This document shows positions 1 through 9,645 of a stretch of DNA of 64,000 nt, piece by piece (the stretch's first letter is position 1; every line of letters starts with the position of its first letter). Both the position numbers and the translations under genes were made by a program. The notes below the pieces were generated by a model that saw only the letters and a list, made by a program, of their open reading frames with translations, had not been told where the DNA came from and did not search any database. Location: the NCBI GenBank assembly GCA_045132055.1, contig JBGURP010000007.1, positions 1 through 64,000 of the forward strand, given 5' to 3'. The DNA comes from F23-D06 sp045132055 (GTDB taxonomy: Bacteria; Bacteroidota; Bacteroidia; Bacteroidales; WCHB1-69).

Positions 1-1023
1 GATATTGGTGTGTTCATACCAGTCAAAACTGTCACATGCAAACGCAGTGGTGTCGCCCGTATTGCTATGGCCCACCGTCAAGTGCAACGTTACCACGCTA
101 TCGCAGCCCAAGACAGTCTTAAGCATGCGCGTCGGGGCAATGGCAGGAGTCTCGGTATAAGTTATACCATTCCATGTAAAGCTATTACAAGCAAAAGCTG
201 TCGTATCTCCATCAACAACAGCACCGATTGTCAAATGCAGGGTCACTACGCTGTCGCAACCACTGGCATTTGTAAACGTGTGGGTCGGAGCAATGGCTGG
301 AGTCTCCGTATAGGTCGTGCCATACCAGGTAAAACTATTACAATCGAATGCCGTCGTATCGCCTGTGTTACTATACCCCATCGTCAAGTGCAAGGTCACG
401 ACAGAATCACAACCAGAAGCATTGGTGAAGGTATGTGTCAAGGAATTAGTGCTGGAAGTGATATTGGTGTGTTCATACCAATCGAAACGGTCGCAAGCAA
501 AGGCTACGGTGTCACCCGTATTGCTGTGGCCTACCGTCAAGTGCAAGGTAACCACACTGTCGCAACCGCTCACATTGGTAAACGTGTGCGTCGGCGCGAT
601 GGCTGGCGTCGTTGTATAGGTCTGTCCATACCATGTAAAACTATTACAGGCAAACGCCGTGGTATCACCTGTGTTGCTATGTCCTATCGTCAGATGCAAG
701 GTCACCACACTGTCGCAACCACTTGCATTTGTGAACGTGTGCGTCGGAGCAATAGCTGGCGTCGTTGTATAAGTCTGGCCATACCATGTAAAGCTATTAC
801 ATGCGGTCGCTGTCGTGTCGCCCGTGTTACTATGCCCCACCGTCAAATGCAAGGTCACCACGCTGTCACAACCGCTCGCGTTTGTGAACGTGTGCGTCGG
901 AGCAATCGCGGGCGTCTCCATGTAGGTCGTGCCGTACCATGTAAAACTATTACATGCAAACGCCGAGGTATCACCCGTGTTGCTATGACCAAGCGTCAAG
1001 TGCAACGTCACTATACTGTCACA
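1..1023 (-). repeat. 153-bp in-frame tandem repeat array (51 aa units)
   Basis: The plus-strand complement of the Cys-Asp codons recurs at 100, 253, 406, 559, 712, 865 and 1018, an exact 153-bp period without indels. At least seven units are present and an eighth is cut by the window edge. Most units carry WYG(T/Q)TY followed by PAIAPTHTFTN. Units near 460 and 1 instead carry WYEHTNI, i.e. three units apart. Each unit has conserved Cys residues in CDS and AC(N/D)SF. Related Cys repeats are common in Bacteroidetes surface proteins; the precise Pfam family was not determined. Confidence 0.93.
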
Positions 1024-3030
1024 TCCAGCGTGACAGGTCAACCTGCGCTCATAGTCACCACTGGCCGTCAATGTCTGATCGTACCATACAAAGCTGTTAC
1101 ATGCTGTGGCAAAAGTATCTATCGAATAGTGATTGTGTACATCAACCTCCACGGAATCCCTGTTCTTACAACCGGCGCCACTGGTCGTCTCAACATAGTA
1201 TTTCTTTGTTTCAACGGGGCTAACGGTTATGCTTGTATTATGCGACAACAAACTACTTCCATCATACCACTCAATGTCACATGGTGAATTATTGGTAATA
1301 CGCATAAAGTCAATGAAGACTCGTTCTTCTGCATACGGGCTGCCAGGGGCAACTTCATTAAGGGCTTCAATGGTAATGGTTGACGTGGTAGTCGCCGGAC
1401 CAAAACTGAAAGAATAGGTATCAAAGTCTCCGGGATTAGTTTCGTTGCTGCCCGGCACCGTAATGGTATCCGCATAGATATCGTCAACAGACACCCGGAC
1501 TCTTGTGGATGCAGGTTCGCTAGATCCGTTTCTAGTCCATCCTTTCAGTCTCAAATCCAAAATGAAATCGCTGGAAAGGTCCAACGGTTTGGAAACAATC
1601 TTACCATAGGTACTGCTGTTACCCAATCTGACAACACCATCTCCGCCAGAGAAGACCTTCACACCTGTTTGAAATAGATCAGTAAGGGTGGCTAATCTGG
1701 TTGTGATTTCCACATTATTACCCAACACACCTTCAAGATTATCAATGATGGGCACCGAAAAGTCGGAACAATTGACAGCAGAAACAGACAATTCAATACT
1801 ATTCCCAAAACACAATGCAGGATGAACAGGATCAAAGGTCACTACCGGCAACGGAATCACGGTCAGATTAAGCTCATACACGCTGTCACAATTGCAGCAA
1901 ACCGTTTTGAGCGAATCGTAATACACCCCAGTCTCGAAATAAGAGTGTCCACGCCATATATAAGGTGCTGCACTTTGACAAATGGATGCATCTTGCGATA
2001 TCAGATACGATGGATTGACCTTCAACATGAGCGTAATGACACTGTCACAACCATGAACAGTCTGCAAGGTTACCCGATTGGGCAAATAATCATGTGCATG
2101 GGAAATATCCAGATTGGTGAAAATCGGATTCACCACAGAAGTATAAGGATTGGGAGATGAACAAACAACCTCATAGAGAGTATCCTTGTCATACGTCTCA
2201 TGGACAATAGCCGAGCTGGTCACCCGGATAGTATCACTGTTGAAGATCACATAGGCATCGTATGAGGTTTTTTCAGTAGGAGAAACCACCATACTTGCGC
2301 TTTTGGGCTTATCTAGCCAATAAGCATAGGCATCTGTGCCGAAATCACGGACCGCACGAATACGGTTTTGAGTGGCACGTTCGCTGTTGATAGGCTGGTT
2401 ATGGTCGGCCGGCGTACGTGGGGCGTAGAAGTACTGGCTACCCCTGATAACCAACATCTGAGTGTTATTGACTCTCGTGGAAGTCCAGTAGTCATGGCCG
2501 TGGCTGCCGTTGTATTCATACATCCACTTCATATTATCCGCATCGCCACCAGCTTCGATAATAGCCGATTCAATGAAAGGAATCAGACCGAAAATGTGAC
2601 GCATCTGGATGGCATCCGGTATATACCAGCCATTGTAAAAATCTACGGCTTCGGCAGCAGGCGATTGCCCAGATTCCAGCAAAAGACGGGTATTTTTCTT
2701 ACCCTCATAACTCCATGTTGCGAATCCGTAACGGCCAATACCATTATCCGCATCGTAGGGATGAGATTCCATACCTGACGGCAACGTGCAACCGGCATCG
2801 AGCATATAATACTGCTGGTTGTTCGATTTGCTCACCCAACCGACGTCGTTCAAGGCTACCGCCCATCCCTCCACAGGGTTGTCAGGATTCACATAGCAGA
2901 TGATACCTTTCGAGCTATCGGGGAACACATACACATCGCCAATCTGGTAAATCTGGGCTTGACCCACACCGAGTGTAGCCGCCAAAACCAGCCCTAAGAA
3001 TAATACCCGTTTGAACAATGTATATCGCAT
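1..3030 (-). CDS. Giant exported Cys-repeat surface protein (C-terminus beyond window)
   Basis: The frame is open from ATG 3030 to base 1 without a stop, giving at least 1010 residues; the end lies outside the window. A signal peptide (about residues 1-25) ends at A|Q. Residues ~26-230 resemble a FISUMP/DUF1566-like module (GWYIPDA near 134, NRIRAVRDF near 221). Two Cys-rich CDS..L.L.V segments follow near 326 and 380, then a beta-sandwich-like stretch (~430-570) and an Ig-like segment (~585-635). The rest is a tandem 51-residue repeat with the cores CDSVVTLHLTVGHSNTGDT and ACNSFTWYG. The start lies 34 bp after the stop of the upstream giant gene, so the two are probably co-transcribed. A secreted or cell-surface adhesin-like role is inferred; any C-terminal sorting domain would be outside the window. 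Confidence 0.85.
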   Translation of the reverse strand, partial: MRYTLFKRVLFLGLVLAATLGVGQAQIYQIGDVYVFPDSSKGIICYVNPDNPVEGWAVALNDVGWVSKSNNQQYYMLDAGCTLPSGMESHPYDADNGIGRYGFATWSYEGKKNTRLLLESGQSPAAEAVDFYNGWYIPDAIQMRHIFGLIPFIESAIIEAGGDADNMKWMYEYNGSHGHDYWTSTRVNNTQMLVIRGSQYFYAPRTPADHNQPINSERATQNRIRAVRDFGTDAYAYWLDKPKSASMVVSPTEKTSYDAYVIFNSDTIRVTSSAIVHETYDKDTLYEVVCSSPNPYTSVVNPIFTNLDISHAHDYLPNRVTLQTVHGCDSVITLMLKVNPSYLISQDASICQSAAPYIWRGHSYFETGVYYDSLKTVCCNCDSVYELNLTVIPLPVVTFDPVHPALCFGNSIELSVSAVNCSDFSVPIIDNLEGVLGNNVEITTRLATLTDLFQTGVKVFSGGDGVVRLGNSSTYGKIVSKPLDLSSDFILDLRLKGWTRNGSSEPASTRVRVSVDDIYADTITVPGSNETNPGDFDTYSFSFGPATTTSTITIEALNEVAPGSPYAEERVFIDFMRITNNSPCDIEWYDGSSLLSHNTSITVSPVETKKYYVETTSGAGCKNRDSVEVDVHNHYSIDTFATACNSFVWYDQTLTASGDYERRLTCHAGCDSIVTLHLTLGHSNTGDTSAFACNSFTWYGTTYMETPAIAPTHTFTNASGCDSVVTLHLTVGHSNTGDTTATACNSFTWYGQTYTTTPAIAPTHTFTNASGCDSVVTLHLTIGHSNTGDTTAFACNSFTWYGQTYTTTPAIAPTHTFTNVSGCDSVVTLHLTVGHSNTGDTVAFACDRFDWYEHTNITSSTNSLTHTFTNASGCDSVVTLHLTMGYSNTGDTTAFDCNSFTWYGTTYTETPAIAPTHTFTNASGCDSVVTLHLTIGAVVDGDTTAFACNSFTWNGITYTETPAIAPTRMLKTVLGCDSVVTLHLTVGHSNTGDTTAFACDSFDWYEHTNI

Positions 3031-3064
3031 GTGTTTTATCCGATTCTTATAATATTAAATATAG

Positions 3065-6000
3065 TTAAAAATTAATGGTTGGCCTTACCCTATGTCTTGC
3101 AGATTTAAGATTCGTCGCAAAGTGGCCGGAATAGTCAAGGTGCCAGCATTGGCTGATATTGGCTTCCGAAGAAGAAAGATAATAGGTCTGACCCAGGTCC
3201 ATCACCGTAGCGCCTATCGAACTCAATTTGCTCAGCGTGGTGTTTACCGCCACACGGTTGCCGAACACCAAATTCAACTCACCCATGGCTGGCATGTGCC
3301 ATCCTGTAGCTTCCGATGTATTCACACCTCGGGCAACAGCATCGTAATAATAGCAGTAGAATGCGGCAGGGGCATTGTAGGAGAACTCCATACCAATGGA
3401 TTGCTCGGCATATTGCTTGATGATGATAGTATTGCCATATCCGTCCAAATCAAACAATGCATCTCGTTGAGCAGGACAGAAGGCTTTGGCATGAATACTC
3501 TGATACAACGTGTTCGGATTTTGTGCCCATACAGCATACGATACAGGTGCATCCTCCAATGCGATGGCTTTTCCATGCAGTCCCGTACGGTCCAGATAGT
3601 AAATCACGCCTTTCGCTATTTTGTTCGTCTTCAGGAAAGAATCAACTCTCAAAATCGCGCCGTCCGTACAAAGCACATCACCAGGGGCATTTACAGCCGG
3701 GATAACTCCGTCATCCCATGACAGATGCGGTGTTGTCACTACTATACCCATCGTGGTTCTTTCGCCCTTACAGATTACATTGTCGGTCGTGTCTATTTCC
3801 AAAATGATAAGGTTCAGAATATCCAAACTGTCGCAGCCGTCCGCACGGGTATTGATGATGGAATAACGTCCCGTTTCAGTGTAGTCATTGCCGCGCCATT
3901 GGTATGGACTGCCGTTAAGTTGGAAATTGGACGTTACCACAGTTGTATCCACAAATGGCGGCGGAGCCACTGTCAGCACAAACGTGACCAAAGAGTCGCA
4001 ATGATGGTAGTCCGCACCCTCGAAAGTGTGTGAAAACACATGCGTTCCGGCACGCTTAACCGCCTCATTCATTTCCGCATTAGTAGCCACATCGGGAGTA
4101 ATATGCAATGGGTTGGTATAAGGCAGGGTCTGGCTCTGGCAAACTTCGTCATATAATATGGTATGTGTTCTCTTATACACATCCGCAATAGCAATGCCTG
4201 GCAACGGAGCCACTACTGCACTCCAACCACGATCCGGCACCATACCGGCCATAAACAGCAATGTCATGGAATTACCATTAGAGACAATAAGCTCCGGAAT
4301 ATTGCTGATGTTCGTCAAATCGTACATGATGCTATCCAGATGCGTCTCAGTACCCGAAATAACAAGCAAGTGAGCAGTGTTGGACAAGTTCAGCTCATCA
4401 AAACGCAGGGTAATCGGTCTTCCGTCTGTTGAGATAAAAGTCTGCGACAAAATCTCGCCCGCTTCATAGTTGCCATTCTTTCCACCCGAATCGTATAAAC
4501 GGTATGACTGGCTACAATTCATCTGGGTTTCTCCATCCTCCATGTTCATAACATTTGTGGTAATGCCGTTCACCGACGAGCAGTAACCCTCTTTGCCGAC
4601 ACTCACATACAACAGGGTTTGCTGTATGATGCCAGCAGTGTCGTAAGTGGACCAAGCATTCGGATTGGTAACCACATCCTGTTGAAGCAAATGCGTTTGG
4701 TTGTAATCACTGTACCAATTAAGCGTGTAGGGAGTGCCTATGGTTGAGCGGGCCTCCAGATGCCCCGTCTCCTCATAACACACTTTGTCATGATGCGTCA
4801 AGATGGAGCAAGCGTTAATCACATTCTCCATAATACGGACATGGACCGTATCACCCGCATCAGCCATGGTATAGCCGCACTGATCATCCTGAATCGTATA
4901 TGGATAAACCAAGGTAGTCAACGTCGGAACGATGCTGTCATACACCGTAGCGCCAGTACGGGCTCTGTAGTGCCGTACTTCCTCACCATCCGAATTCTTG
5001 AAAGCGATGGAAAAATCCACCATCGAATTGGTGACATAACTATAGGGCATGAATGTGAGTCTTACCTTCTCTCCTGGACAGATGGTATAATCCTGAAGAA
5101 TATCGACTTTCGGAGCTTTTTTAACTCCTAAAAAGATACTGTCTTCGACGAAAGCACCGCAACCGCCTTCAAAAACCGTCACTTTATACCAACCATCGTC
5201 GGCCTCTCGCGGCACAAAAATAAACGGTTCCGGCGCGGTATGTTCAAAGCCATTGGGACCTGTCCACTGGTAGCTGAACATATTGTCGGACTGCAGGGTA
5301 TGTACCGTAATGGTAGAACCCTCACAAGTTGTAGTAGCTTTTAATCCATTATCAAACCATGTAACTTGCAGGTCGGCCAGCAATTGAGGATACAAGTTTA
5401 CATGGAAATAAGCACCACAGGCATCCTGAATCATACATGATAATGCAGAATCCGTCCGCATGGGAATATTATGGAAAACACCTTCGGTATTCTGCCCCAA
5501 GATTTCACCTTCCTTATTAGGCTTACTATATAATGTATATGTATATGGTTCTGTTCCGTTAGTACCCTCTACATACACATTGCCCATCGTGGAATTGATA
5601 TCACACAGGAGCGCATATGCATAAAGGTGCTGCACTGTAGTCATTCCAAATTCAATGGTGTCATAGAAAACCGTTTCCTCACACAACTCCATTGTGGTGG
5701 TCGGATATATCTTCACAATATAAGTGCCGGGAATGGACATTCGTATCTGTTCATTAAGCTGATATTCCCGATTGTCATAACCTCCGGTAGGGCCACTGAC
5801 CACTTTAAAATAAGTGGGCAACGGTGTGACGACAGCAATAGCGTCCAAACCGGTAATCGGGTTTGTGTTGTGGCTAACGCGAGCCACCTGTCCGGCATCG
5901 TAGATGACAAATTGATTCGAACACTCCGTCAACACATGATAAGTCGGATCCTCTGTCAAATCCACGCTGTAGATTGCGCCAAACGACACCCTTTTCTGGA

Positions 6001-7831
6001 TAGCCACAGAATCACACGGCGTGATGATTTGGAAATTATACGGACCTGAAGGAAGACAGTAGTCCTGAATCTCCAGACTTCGTCCGTCTGTCGCACCAGC
6101 AATCAAGGACACATTTTGCACACTCGTCTTGGTAATACTCCATGTTCCTGTCGAAGCATGAAATACTGCTGTGAAATTGTACCGGTTGTTGTACGGACTG
6201 CGCACCAACCGTATAATGGTTCCGTCAGCGTTCACTGCCTGGCTGTAATTGCCGACTACCCTCACGGAACGCAAGACCTGACAACAATGGTCATCTCCGG
6301 AGGAAGTCACACTCCACGAGGAGCTCTGCTCGTCATGGCCGATCAAATAATCAAGCACGTCAGTCGTATTGTACAACTCACAACCGTGCGCATCCACCAG
6401 ACGGCGTCTCACATTGAGACTTTGAGGCAGCGGGCCATACATGGCCACCACTTCTGCTGCAGTCAAGGAACTCTTCTGGTTAATGGCATTCACCGTATCC
6501 TGCTTGATGATATTCCCCGTATTCAAATCCGTGTAAATCCACGTCAAAGGATGGGTATAGTGATGTCGATACACATTATGATCCGCATCTTTTGTCAGAT
6601 AATTCGGCATATAGTACTGATAACGGATGGTGTTGGCATCACGATGCCAGTATCGGGTTTCCAGACAAGGATCCCCTTCGCTCAAAACCGAATCCCGAAC
6701 ATCCACCACTTGTTTCTCAAACTTTGTACTATTGGGAGCGTACAATTTGAATGTACGCGTAATGATCTGGCTCTCACAAACCGAAATCTTATATTGCAAA
6801 CTGATATCTCTATCCCAAATTTGGCAATAACTGCTAGCAGAAGAAAGGGTATCATACAAAACGATGTGTCCTCCCGAAATGGAGGGCATGTCGCGCCAAG
6901 GGCCGTCCGCGTAACCGGCGTGCGTAAACCGATACTGCACATAATCCGGAATCATGGCCGTATAATAGTCGTATGGAGATTGGATGACGGCATTGACCTT
7001 CACTACATTGCTGTCCTCCATATTTCCGGAAGATGCAGCCACCTCAATATAATCCAGATACGGGAACGGGACTACCTCAACCGTTTCACTCGTACGCGGA
7101 AGCCCGTAGTGGCAACCATCCTCCAGATAGAAGTCCCAGGTACCACCGGCCAAAGAGTCTATCGTGTAATATTCATGGTAATCATATCGGCTATCATCTG
7201 TTCCACTATACTGATTGCCATTGAACACCACAGTACGTAACAATTGGGAAGTTTCATGGTTCACCACCTTTACAGTGTATGGGAAACGCCCATTTTTAAT
7301 TTTAAGCTGTACACGTCCCAATCTCATGCAACTCAACGTCGGATGAACACCGAGATCGTGGCCTGTATAGTCTGTCACCAAAATTGCAGAAACCTCGGGC
7401 ACAACATAGCTGGTGTTAATGGTCAGCACCGTCTGCGTGTCAAGCCTGACAAATCCGCCGGCTCCATCTTCCAACAAACACTCCACACCCACTATATAGG
7501 TTCCATAATCGATGTAAGTTGTATCAACTCCGCCGCGGTAAAAAGTGGCAGAGTACTGAGCGGAATCAACCTCATGCACCTTGTGATACAACCTGATTTT
7601 AGAGAGTCCAGCTCTGCTCAAGTAAGAAGCCGTCGCCGGACGCCCTCTGTCATCCAAAAGAGAATAGATAATCTTACCATTATTGAAACACGTGGCATCT
7701 TCAACAGAAAAACTCACCCTGAATGCACTCGTTTGGGCAAATGCACTCCCCATTACAAACACCAACAAAACCACAAACAACCAAAATCCTCTTTTAGCAG
7801 ATGTCGATATGTTCAGTAAAGATATATTCAT
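3065..7831 (-). CDS. Giant exported multidomain protein with C-terminal FISUMP/DUF1566-like domain
   Basis: The protein has 1588 residues. Residues 1-32 form a signal peptide ending SAFA|Q. The long middle part is beta-rich and Cys-containing, with Ig/PKD-like segments (for example a CEG-STITVHTLQSD region followed by YQWTGPNGF). Around 1100-1210 lies a CUB-like segment (YDSGGKNGNYEAGE, LRFDELNLS, MVPDRGWSAVV). CDSLVTFVLTV and CDSLDILNLII follow near 1277 and 1330. The last ~230 residues resemble FISUMP/DUF1566 (GWHMPAMGEL near 1509, YYLSSSE, a final RHRVRPTINF). No T9SS sorting domain is visible at the end, so its route to the surface is unclear. A TAnnTTTG promoter lies at 7864-7871. Adhesin or matrix-binding function is inferred only. 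Confidence 0.85.
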   Translation of the reverse strand: MNISLLNISTSAKRGFWLFVVLLVFVMGSAFAQTSAFRVSFSVEDATCFNNGKIIYSLLDDRGRPATASYLSRAGLSKIRLYHKVHEVDSAQYSATFYRGGVDTTYIDYGTYIVGVECLLEDGAGGFVRLDTQTVLTINTSYVVPEVSAILVTDYTGHDLGVHPTLSCMRLGRVQLKIKNGRFPYTVKVVNHETSQLLRTVVFNGNQYSGTDDSRYDYHEYYTIDSLAGGTWDFYLEDGCHYGLPRTSETVEVVPFPYLDYIEVAASSGNMEDSNVVKVNAVIQSPYDYYTAMIPDYVQYRFTHAGYADGPWRDMPSISGGHIVLYDTLSSASSYCQIWDRDISLQYKISVCESQIITRTFKLYAPNSTKFEKQVVDVRDSVLSEGDPCLETRYWHRDANTIRYQYYMPNYLTKDADHNVYRHHYTHPLTWIYTDLNTGNIIKQDTVNAINQKSSLTAAEVVAMYGPLPQSLNVRRRLVDAHGCELYNTTDVLDYLIGHDEQSSSWSVTSSGDDHCCQVLRSVRVVGNYSQAVNADGTIIRLVRSPYNNRYNFTAVFHASTGTWSITKTSVQNVSLIAGATDGRSLEIQDYCLPSGPYNFQIITPCDSVAIQKRVSFGAIYSVDLTEDPTYHVLTECSNQFVIYDAGQVARVSHNTNPITGLDAIAVVTPLPTYFKVVSGPTGGYDNREYQLNEQIRMSIPGTYIVKIYPTTTMELCEETVFYDTIEFGMTTVQHLYAYALLCDINSTMGNVYVEGTNGTEPYTYTLYSKPNKEGEILGQNTEGVFHNIPMRTDSALSCMIQDACGAYFHVNLYPQLLADLQVTWFDNGLKATTTCEGSTITVHTLQSDNMFSYQWTGPNGFEHTAPEPFIFVPREADDGWYKVTVFEGGCGAFVEDSIFLGVKKAPKVDILQDYTICPGEKVRLTFMPYSYVTNSMVDFSIAFKNSDGEEVRHYRARTGATVYDSIVPTLTTLVYPYTIQDDQCGYTMADAGDTVHVRIMENVINACSILTHHDKVCYEETGHLEARSTIGTPYTLNWYSDYNQTHLLQQDVVTNPNAWSTYDTAGIIQQTLLYVSVGKEGYCSSVNGITTNVMNMEDGETQMNCSQSYRLYDSGGKNGNYEAGEILSQTFISTDGRPITLRFDELNLSNTAHLLVISGTETHLDSIMYDLTNISNIPELIVSNGNSMTLLFMAGMVPDRGWSAVVAPLPGIAIADVYKRTHTILYDEVCQSQTLPYTNPLHITPDVATNAEMNEAVKRAGTHVFSHTFEGADYHHCDSLVTFVLTVAPPPFVDTTVVTSNFQLNGSPYQWRGNDYTETGRYSIINTRADGCDSLDILNLIILEIDTTDNVICKGERTTMGIVVTTPHLSWDDGVIPAVNAPGDVLCTDGAILRVDSFLKTNKIAKGVIYYLDRTGLHGKAIALEDAPVSYAVWAQNPNTLYQSIHAKAFCPAQRDALFDLDGYGNTIIIKQYAEQSIGMEFSYNAPAAFYCYYYDAVARGVNTSEATGWHMPAMGELNLVFGNRVAVNTTLSKLSSIGATVMDLGQTYYLSSSEANISQCWHLDYSGHFATNLKSARHRVRPTINF

Positions 7832-7863
7832 TCAAAGTATTAATTATCTTCTAAAATAGTCCA

Positions 7864-7871
7864 CAAAAATA
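7864..7871 (-). promoter_or_regulatory. Bacteroidetes -7 element (TATTTTTG)
   Basis: On the minus strand TATTTTTG is preceded 19 bp upstream by TTG, fitting the Bacteroidetes TTG/TAnnTTTG promoter. It lies 33 bp before the ATG of the 1588-residue surface protein and probably drives both giant genes. Confidence 0.65.
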
Positions 7872-8044
7872 CACTTTTTATTTTATTTTTCAACAATTTT
7901 ATTAACAATGCTTTTGATTGATAATCAATTTGTTACATAATCCAACTATTTCACTCTTACATGAAATGAGGGTAAAAAAGTCGGAAAAAAGATTTTTTTG
8001 CACAAAATTATCAACAATCAACCATTTTTGAAAAAAGTTGAAAA

Positions 8045-9544
8045 TCATGCAGTTTTGCGAAGCATGGATCGAAGATAATTGCGGTTCATCACCACCAGTA
8101 CAGCTAAATAAGCCACCAGTATTACAGAGTTCACCGCGAGGCGAACGCCCAGGCGCTCCACATGCAATCCACGGTTGACGAGCACACTCAATCCATACAC
8201 CCCCACGGCAAGGAGGATGTAGAACAATATTTTCGTAACCTTGTAGTCCACATGGTAATATTTCTGCCCTAAGATGTATGAGACCACCATCATGCTGGAA
8301 TAGCAGGCAAACGTGGCCCAGGCAGAGCCCATGTAATCGAATCTCGGGATGAGTGCGATGTTCAAAGCCAGCGTGATAATCGCGCCGAAGATGGCGATGT
8401 AAGCCCCGAACTTGGTCTGTCCGGTAAGCTTATACCATATAGAGAGGTTGTAAAAAATACCAAGAAACAAATTGGCCAACAACAAGATAGGCACAACGGG
8501 CAACCCCACGCGATAGGCCGGACCCACAAAGTATTGCACGATGTCAATATACAGCATGATGCCTACAAAAATGATGGAACAAACGAACACGAAAGCGGTC
8601 ATCACCTCTGCGTATGTCTCCTTGGCATCCTTGTCTTTGGATTTGCTGAAGAAGAAGGGCTCGGCCGCGTATTTAAACGCCTGCACGAAGATGGTCATCA
8701 TGATGGATATCTTGTAACAGGCACTGTAGATGCCCACAGAAGCCTGCGGGTCGGGCTGTGTTGAGAAATACTTCAGCAACACACGGTCCATCGTCTCATT
8801 CACAATCCCAGCCAATCCGAAAATCAGCAAAGGGAAAGCGTATGCGAACATCTTCTTCCACAACGCCCAGTCAAAGACATACTTTTGCTTAAAAATGCTC
8901 GGGAACAGCATCAGCAGTGTTGCCACAGAGGCGATGAGATTGGCTATGAAGATGTACCCTACCCCAATTTCAGGGTTATAGATGGCACGGATGAACGAAG
9001 AATCGGGATTCTGTTTGAGTAAATACGGACAAAGCAGCAGGAAGAAAAGGTTGAACAATACGTTGATAACAATATTGATAATTTTCACCGCCGCGAATTT
9101 CATGGCCTTGTTCTGTTGCCGCAGCTGCGCGAAGAAAATGGAAGTCAGCGCATCCACCCCGATGATGACTGCAAACCATACAATGTATTCCGGATGGTCT
9201 GGATACTTCAGCCAGCCCGCAATATTTCCCTTAAAGATGGAGCACAAGACGATGAAGAGCGTGGAGGTAAACATCAACGAGGTGACAATCGTCGTATAGA
9301 CCCTGTTCTTAATCTCCTGATCCCTGGAAAAATTGAAAAAAGCCGTCTCCATGCCGTAGGTCAGAATCACGATGAAGAGGCTGGTCCAAGCATACAGCTC
9401 GCCCACCACGCCATATTGCGCGGCATCGGCAAAAATATACGTATGCAGGGGTACCAACAGATAGTTGAGCAAGCGTCCCAAGATGTTGGTCGCCCCGTAA
9501 ATCACGGTCTGGCCTGCTAATTGTTTAATGGATGAGTTTGACAT
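8045..9544 (-). CDS. Polysaccharide flippase (Wzx/MOP superfamily)
   Basis: This 499-residue, strongly hydrophobic protein starts with the typical SSIKQLAGQTVIYGATN segment and has about 12-14 predicted membrane helices, matching the length and pattern of polysaccharide-biosynthesis flippases of the MOP superfamily. Members move undecaprenyl-linked oligosaccharides across the inner membrane for O-antigen, capsule or exopolysaccharide. No polymerase or ligase lies nearby, but a sugar-phosphate transferase (21582-23003) and a GT2 fusion (57220-59178) occur in the window. The 101-bp spacer before its ATG consists of heptamer-type repeats. A MurJ role is less likely because MurJ has a different N-terminus, but I cannot exclude a teichuronopeptide-like substrate. 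Confidence 0.85.
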   Translation of the reverse strand: MSNSSIKQLAGQTVIYGATNILGRLLNYLLVPLHTYIFADAAQYGVVGELYAWTSLFIVILTYGMETAFFNFSRDQEIKNRVYTTIVTSLMFTSTLFIVLCSIFKGNIAGWLKYPDHPEYIVWFAVIIGVDALTSIFFAQLRQQNKAMKFAAVKIINIVINVLFNLFFLLLCPYLLKQNPDSSFIRAIYNPEIGVGYIFIANLIASVATLLMLFPSIFKQKYVFDWALWKKMFAYAFPLLIFGLAGIVNETMDRVLLKYFSTQPDPQASVGIYSACYKISIMMTIFVQAFKYAAEPFFFSKSKDKDAKETYAEVMTAFVFVCSIIFVGIMLYIDIVQYFVGPAYRVGLPVVPILLLANLFLGIFYNLSIWYKLTGQTKFGAYIAIFGAIITLALNIALIPRFDYMGSAWATFACYSSMMVVSYILGQKYYHVDYKVTKILFYILLAVGVYGLSVLVNRGLHVERLGVRLAVNSVILVAYLAVLVVMNRNYLRSMLRKTA

Positions 9545-9645
9545 AGGTTAATTGAGAATTGAAAATTCAGAATTGAGAATTGGAATTTAGGGGTTGAACT
9601 TTGAATTTCAAATTTCGATAATCTCTAATCTATAATCTATAATCG
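9545..9645. repeat. Heptamer-repeat spacer
   Basis: The whole spacer between the stop of the barrel protein (9646) and the ATG of the flippase (9544) is repetitive. Read on the minus strand it holds GATTATA, GATTATA, GATTAGA, GATTATC, then AAATTTGAAATTC-like inverted motifs and several CAATTCT/GAATTTT units. It starts right after one stop codon and ends 4 bp before the next start codon. Confidence 0.75.

Noticed and set aside
1..1023. CRISPR array
   Set aside because: The period is 153 bp, the units are translated in frame with no unique spacers, and no cas genes are nearby.
10..1287. A 425-codon open frame on the plus strand across the repeat region
   Set aside because: It is the antisense of the 51-residue repeats. 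Its translation is Arg/Cys/His-rich without any domain, while the minus strand has a signal peptide and coherent Cys repeats.
6116..7240. 374-codon plus-strand frame in the 1588-residue surface protein
   Set aside because: Composition is antisense-like, with no promoter or signal; the minus-strand gene is better supported.
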